A stretch of DNA of 46,733 bases. Source: Phycisphaeraceae bacterium (lineage in GTDB: Bacteria; Planctomycetota; Phycisphaerae; Phycisphaerales; Phycisphaeraceae). Made by a program: the position numbers and the translations under genes. Position 1 is the first letter of the stretch, and the number at the start of each line of letters is the position of its first letter. The DNA is taken from contig JADLAP010000128.1 in NCBI GenBank assembly GCA_020848195.1, forward strand, positions 1 to 46,733, given 5' to 3'. Below are positions 43,777 to 46,733 of this stretch, piece after piece. The notes below the pieces were generated by a model. The model saw only the letters and a list, made by a program, of their open reading frames with translations. It did no database searches and was not told the DNA's origin.

Positions 43777-44358
43777 TCAGCCGACGACCTTCGTAAGCTC
43801 ATCCGAGGCGACACAATCTGCGTACGCAGCGATCTCCCGCAAAGCCCGGCGCAACGTCGTCTTCGCCGCACGCCGCCGGAACTGAACCTTCCCGGCACTC
43901 TCGGTGACCAATTCCGTCTCGTTCCGCATGTCGCGGTCGTCGACGATGACGCCCTTGCCAACAGCGCCGACCGCCATCTTCTTCAGCCGAAGTTCGTTGA
44001 GGCCAGCATCAATGCAGTAGACGTGGTCCGGGTCATTGGGGAGATGCAGCCCTGAGATGCCGCCGATGACGAATCCGCCTGCTGGTACTCCCGGCACCGG
44101 AAATCGTTCGAGCTTGAATTGATAGGTCGCGGGCAGGATCTGTGCGTTGCCTGCCAGAAAGCGATCGATCTCCAGAGCGGACTGCTTCAACGCGGCGGTC
44201 TTGATCCGAACCAACTCCCCAAGTTCCGGCACATCGAAGCAGATACCAACCTGCTCCGGAAGATGCGCGCGCAGTGCCTCGATCATGTACCAGTCGGCAT
44301 GCGAGAACCGATGGGTGAACGTCGCTCCGTCCGCGTCATAGGTCAGGTCGAGGCCCAT
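43777..44358 (-). CDS. Small protein of unknown function in a putative gene cassette
   Basis: ATG 44358 is preferred over the in-frame TTG at 44394. GGGAG lies just upstream, and a core-site-like GTTATAT begins 18 bases before it, as at the 5' edge of an integron cassette. The 193-aa product has no signal peptide. It starts with a beta strand (MGLDLTYDADGATFTHRFSHADWYMIEALRAHLP) and continues with VGICFDVPELGELVRIKTAALKQSALEIDRFLAG and GFVIGGISGLHLPNDPDHVYCIDAGLNELRL. It ends in a basic helical tail (RRRAAKTTLRRALREIAAYADCV). I recognise no family. The flanking 12-bp sequence GTTATATCGCGG occurs inverted at both ends (43761-43772 and 44365-44376). Confidence 0.7.
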   Translation of the reverse strand: MGLDLTYDADGATFTHRFSHADWYMIEALRAHLPEQVGICFDVPELGELVRIKTAALKQSALEIDRFLAGNAQILPATYQFKLERFPVPGVPAGGFVIGGISGLHLPNDPDHVYCIDAGLNELRLKKMAVGAVGKGVIVDDRDMRNETELVTESAGKVQFRRRAAKTTLRRALREIAAYADCVASDELTKVVG

Positions 44359-44514
44359 ACGCTCCCGCGATATAACAGTTATAATGTCAATCAATCCCGC
44401 ATAGCACCCTACAATCCGGATTTCTGGCTGTCAATATTGAATCGACGTCAAACGACGACCAGGGTGCATGACATGACACCACACCCTACGCGGCGACAGA
44501 ACGTCCGGACAAGC

Positions 44515-44633
44515 ACCACGGAGGACACGAAGATCGCGAAGGGAGACTGGAAGAGCCATCACGCGGGAGCGATGGTGAATGGCTTCCGCTTGTATTTCCG
44601 CATTGACTTCGTGTCCTTCGCGGCCTTCGTGGT
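44515..44633. repeat. ACCACGAAGG-type inverted repeat element
   Basis: ACCACGGAGGACACGAAG (from 44515) faces CTTCGTGTCCTTCGCGGCC (from 44607, ending CTTCGTGGT at 44633). GGAGGACACGAAG and CTTCGTGTCCTTC pair at 12 of 13 positions. Units of CGAAG are repeated inside each arm. The gap 44377-44952 holds this element, the tandem repeat at 44795-44827 and the block at 44854-44914; I see no gene in it. Confidence 0.75.
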
Positions 44634-44772
44634 GAAGGTTCTCTTCTGGACAATCCGCGTGTGCTGCCATGCACCTTGGCGACCAGCACGAAGAACCTTG
44701 TGCGATCGTGCTGCGACGCAAGGGTGGGTTTCAGCAAGTACGCTTCAACCCGCCGTACGAACTTGCCCGTAC

Positions 44773-44827
44773 GAGTCGCAAGCGTCAGCGACGGCCCCCC
44801 GGAAGCCCCCCGGAAGCCCCCCGGAAG
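44773..44827. repeat. Shared AAGCGTCAGCGACGG core plus 3 x 11-bp tandem repeat
   Basis: Positions 44780-44794 repeat exactly the core of the palindrome at 41488-41513. Directly after it, CCCCCCGGAAG occurs three times without change (44795-44805, 44806-44816, 44817-44827). The GGAAG unit resembles the CCGGAAG of the palindrome, so the tandem copies may have grown from one arm of it. Confidence 0.85.
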
Positions 44828-44853
44828 CCCGAAAATGCCCGCTACCCGAACGA

Positions 44854-44914
44854 GTCCAACATGAGGGATTTTCCCTCACCGGCGGGGGATGAAAACGCGT
44901 ATTTTCGGAGCAGC
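44854..44914 (-). repeat. Interspersed repeat, block 2 only
   Basis: Reverse-complemented, this matches 17724-17784 at 53 of 61 positions. It contains the hairpin TGAGGG-ATTTT-CCCTCA. Block 1 is absent here. It lies just before the ATPase gene and may contribute to its leader. Confidence 0.85.
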
Positions 44915-44952
44915 GCCTTGCAAAATCACCATGAAGCGGTGAATATATCACC

Positions 44953-46182
44953 ATGATCCGGCGACACATTCAGGATTCCATCAGGCGGGCCATGGTTGAT
45001 ACGCCGGTCGTGCTGCTCAATGGGGCGCGGCAGACGGGCAAAACCACGCTGGCCCAGGAGTTGGCCACGGCGCCCGGATTCCAGTATTTCACCCTGGATG
45101 ATGCCGCCACGCTGGGGCTGGCTGCGGGCGATCCGACCGGATTCATCCGCAATCTGGCCGGTCCCGTCGTGATTGATGAAATCCAGAAGGCCCCGGCATT
45201 GTTTCCGGCCATCAAGCTGGCAGTGGACAAGGATCGTCGTCCCGGGCGCTTTCTGCTCACCGGCTCGGCCAATGTGATGACGCTGCCGCGCCTGTCCGAA
45301 TCGCTGGCCGGCCGCATGGAGATCATACCGCTGTTTCCATTTTCGGCAGGCGAACTGGCGGGCCAGCGCGAATCGTTTGTGAAGCGTCTGTTTGACGGCA
45401 GCGTTGGCCAGGCAATGGAGGTCTCCACGAGAGAGGATCTCGCCGCGCGGCTGGTCGGTGGCGGTTTCCCGGAGGCCATCCAGCGAACCACCGACGAGCG
45501 CCGGGGAGCGTGGTTTGCCTCCTACATTTCCACCATCCTGCAACGGGATGTGCGCGATCTGGCGCGGGTGGACGGCTTGTACGCCTTGCCCAACCTGCTC
45601 AAGCTGCTGGCGGCCCGAACCTCCGGATTGCTCAATCTCGCGGATGTGAGCCGTGATGCCGGCCTGCCGCATACGACCCTGACCCGCTACCTGGCCCTGC
45701 TGGAAACGGTATTCCTCGTTCATCGCCTGCCCGCGTGGTCGCCGAATCTGGGCAAACGGCTGGTGAAAGCCGCCAAGCTCCATCTGGTGGACACCGGGCT
45801 GGCATGCCACCTGATCGGCACCGACGCCCGACGGCTCAATGACGACCGTCCCCTGCTGGGGCGGATGCTGGAGACCTTCGTGGTCGGGGAACTCCGCAAG
45901 CAGCTTTCCTGGACCCATCCGCGCACCACGATCTTTCATTTCCGCACGGCGACCGGGTCGGAGGTCGATGTGGTTCTGGAAAAGCCCGATGGTTCGGTGG
46001 CCGGAGTGGAGGTCAAGGCGGGGGCCACCGCTAACCCATCGGATTTCACAGCCTTGCGGGAATTGCGCGAAGAACTGGGCAAGAAATTCATCGCCGGCGT
46101 CGTCCTTTACACGGGCGATAAGCTCATTCCGTTTGGCGACAAACTGTGGCTCGTGCCACTGCCAGTCTTGTGGAAGGAATGA
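44953..46182 (+). CDS. AAA-type ATPase with DUF4143 domain
   Basis: The 409-aa protein belongs to the widespread bacterial and archaeal AAA_14/DUF4143 group of unknown function. It has Walker A LLNGARQTGKTTLA (Lys at about 30), Walker B PVVIDEIQKAP and sensor 1 FLLTGSAN, followed by SLAGRMEIIPLFPFS. A winged-helix part is next (LADVSRDAGLPHTTLTRYLALLETVFLVHRLP). The C-terminal nuclease-like fold has TATGSEVDVVLEKPDGSVAGVEVKAG, whose D...E.K pattern fits PD-(D/E)XK enzymes. The length is normal. No ribosome binding site is apparent; TCACCATGA occurs twice upstream and at the start. These genes are often accessory and patchily distributed. Confidence 0.9.
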   Translation: MIRRHIQDSIRRAMVDTPVVLLNGARQTGKTTLAQELATAPGFQYFTLDDAATLGLAAGDPTGFIRNLAGPVVIDEIQKAPALFPAIKLAVDKDRRPGRFLLTGSANVMTLPRLSESLAGRMEIIPLFPFSAGELAGQRESFVKRLFDGSVGQAMEVSTREDLAARLVGGGFPEAIQRTTDERRGAWFASYISTILQRDVRDLARVDGLYALPNLLKLLAARTSGLLNLADVSRDAGLPHTTLTRYLALLETVFLVHRLPAWSPNLGKRLVKAAKLHLVDTGLACHLIGTDARRLNDDRPLLGRMLETFVVGELRKQLSWTHPRTTIFHFRTATGSEVDVVLEKPDGSVAGVEVKAGATANPSDFTALRELREELGKKFIAGVVLYTGDKLIPFGDKLWLVPLPVLWKE

Positions 46183-46184
46183 CC

Positions 46185-46424
46185 ATGACCATGCCACCCG
46201 CCCATTCCCGCCTCCACCCCGTCATTCACGTGCTCGTCAGTTCGACGTTCAGCGACATGAATCGCGAGCGCAATGCGCTGGCGGCGTCATGGACCGATGG
46301 CTCATCCAGGATGTCCTCGACGACATGCGCGACGCGTTGCCCGAAGAGGAAGCGGATTTCCTCGTCTATCTGCGAGCCGCGATGGACGATCCCGACCTCA
46401 AACACCTCCAACGGGGCGAATGCA
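46185..46424 (+). pseudogene. Remnant of a DUF4062-type gene
   Basis: The first 33 codons read HPVIHVLVSSTFSDMNRERNAL, the N-terminal signature of DUF4062 proteins, which are usually fused to larger effector or ATPase modules. After about 46283 this frame loses protein character. A different frame (from about 46288) then reads DRWLIQDVLDDMRDALPEEEADF and YLRAAMDDPDLKHLQRGE, which looks like a piece of real protein without its own start. The most likely explanation is an internal deletion with frameshift that joined two parts of the gene. It begins two bases after the ATPase stop, so it was probably once co-translated with it. Confidence 0.6.
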
Positions 46425-46435
46425 TAGGGCTTTTG

Positions 46436-46472
46436 CCCCTCTCCCTTTCAGGGAGAGGCTGGGTGAGGGTAC
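46436..46472. repeat. CTCTCCCTTTCAGGGAGAG hairpin repeat
   Basis: CTCTCCCT-TTC-AGGGAGAG (46439-46457) is a perfect 8-bp stem followed by GGCTGGGTGAGGGT. This resembles a REP-type sequence I know from many bacterial genomes. It directly follows the broken DUF4062 gene and may mark the rearrangement point. Confidence 0.8.
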
Positions 46473-46733
46473 GGCGCTCAATCACGTTTTGCCCGTGATG
46501 GGACGTGCTGGGATTTGGTCATTCGGGCATTCGGTCAACGTTCGATCGGCCACATGCGTTTGCCCGTGCGCGGTGGCGTCTGATCCGTCTGTTGTGAGCC
46601 TTCATGCAGGTCCAATGCAGCCAGTAAAAGGTCAAGTCAGCGATGAAAACGGTGATGGCGCCATGAAAATGCCCCGTTTTCGTAGCGATTCACGCACCGG
46701 CGACGTCTAAAACGTAACACTTGACCCAAGAAA
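46473..46733. other. Non-coding right edge with a 9-bp inverted repeat
   Basis: No gene is supported here. GGTCAAGT (46626-46633 region) and ACTTGACC (46720-46727 region) form an inverted pair about 100 bp apart. Between them ATGAAAA and CGTTTTCG motifs recur, which could be the end of an insertion sequence that continues outside the window. Confidence 0.35.

Noticed and set aside
44358-44394. TTG start giving a protein 12 residues longer for the cassette gene
   Set aside because: The extension would run across the core-site-like GTTATAT, and the ATG at 44358 has GGGAG upstream; kept only as an alternative.
44795-44827. Three identical 11-bp units as a CRISPR-like array
   Set aside because: The units are directly adjacent with no spacers and are too short; no cas genes are near.
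44926-46197. Open frame of about 420 codons on the minus strand
   Set aside because: It lies exactly antisense to the DUF4143 ATPase, which has intact Walker motifs; its sequence is rich in His, Gln and Arg and shows no domain.

Overview
The window looks like chromosomal DNA of a planctomycete, probably Phycisphaerae-like. This rests on several features. A type II secretion-style prepilin carries the planctomycete/lentisphaere N-terminus and an H-X(n)-DG-type C-terminus. There are very large secreted carbohydrate-active proteins but no SusC/SusD pair. A bacterial XPB helicase is present, and gene borders are unusually rich in short palindromic repeats. The taxonomic call is an inference from gene style; no rRNA or marker gene is present.

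Region 1 (1-23.4 kb) is a polysaccharide-degradation locus. The plus strand carries four tandem giant secreted glycoside-hydrolase-like proteins (DUF6067-like by eye; two subtypes, arranged A-B-B-A). A GH36 alpha-galactosidase follows, translationally coupled to the fourth giant gene, and then a GH95-like enzyme. The minus strand converges on them, in transcription order: LacI-family regulator, prepilin-like protein, GH-like lipoprotein, BD-FAE-type esterase and an (alpha/alpha)6-barrel glycosidase. A palindromic LacI-type operator overlaps the regulator's own start codon and could control the whole minus-strand run. The enzyme mix suggests a galactose- and fucose-containing, acylated glycan as substrate.

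Region 2 (23.4-33.9 kb) is mostly housekeeping. It holds an XPB-type helicase overlapping a helicase-associated partner gene, tRNA-Gly(GCC) with a clear promoter and terminator, class II fructose-bisphosphate aldolase, an Mpv17-like membrane protein, ApaG, a family 2 glycosyltransferase, and an ammonium transporter followed by a PII protein. The PII protein lacks the tyrosine normally uridylylated at position 51. A sigma-54-like promoter lies upstream of the transporter.

Region 3 (33.9-41.4 kb) is a minus-strand run: large secreted TPR/Ig-like protein, sensor histidine kinase, OmpR-type response regulator, SAM methyltransferase and a secreted GH-like protein. Copies of a short palindromic motif separate the last genes.

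Region 4 (41.4-46.7 kb) is accessory DNA. It contains a 559-aa protein of an undescribed, apparently mobile type, and a small gene bracketed by inverted core-site-like sequences with an attC-like folded site at its 3' end, as in an integron gene cassette. It also contains a DUF4143-type ATPase, a truncated DUF4062 remnant and at least five families of small palindromic or tandem repeats. Some of these repeats recur inside the polysaccharide locus.
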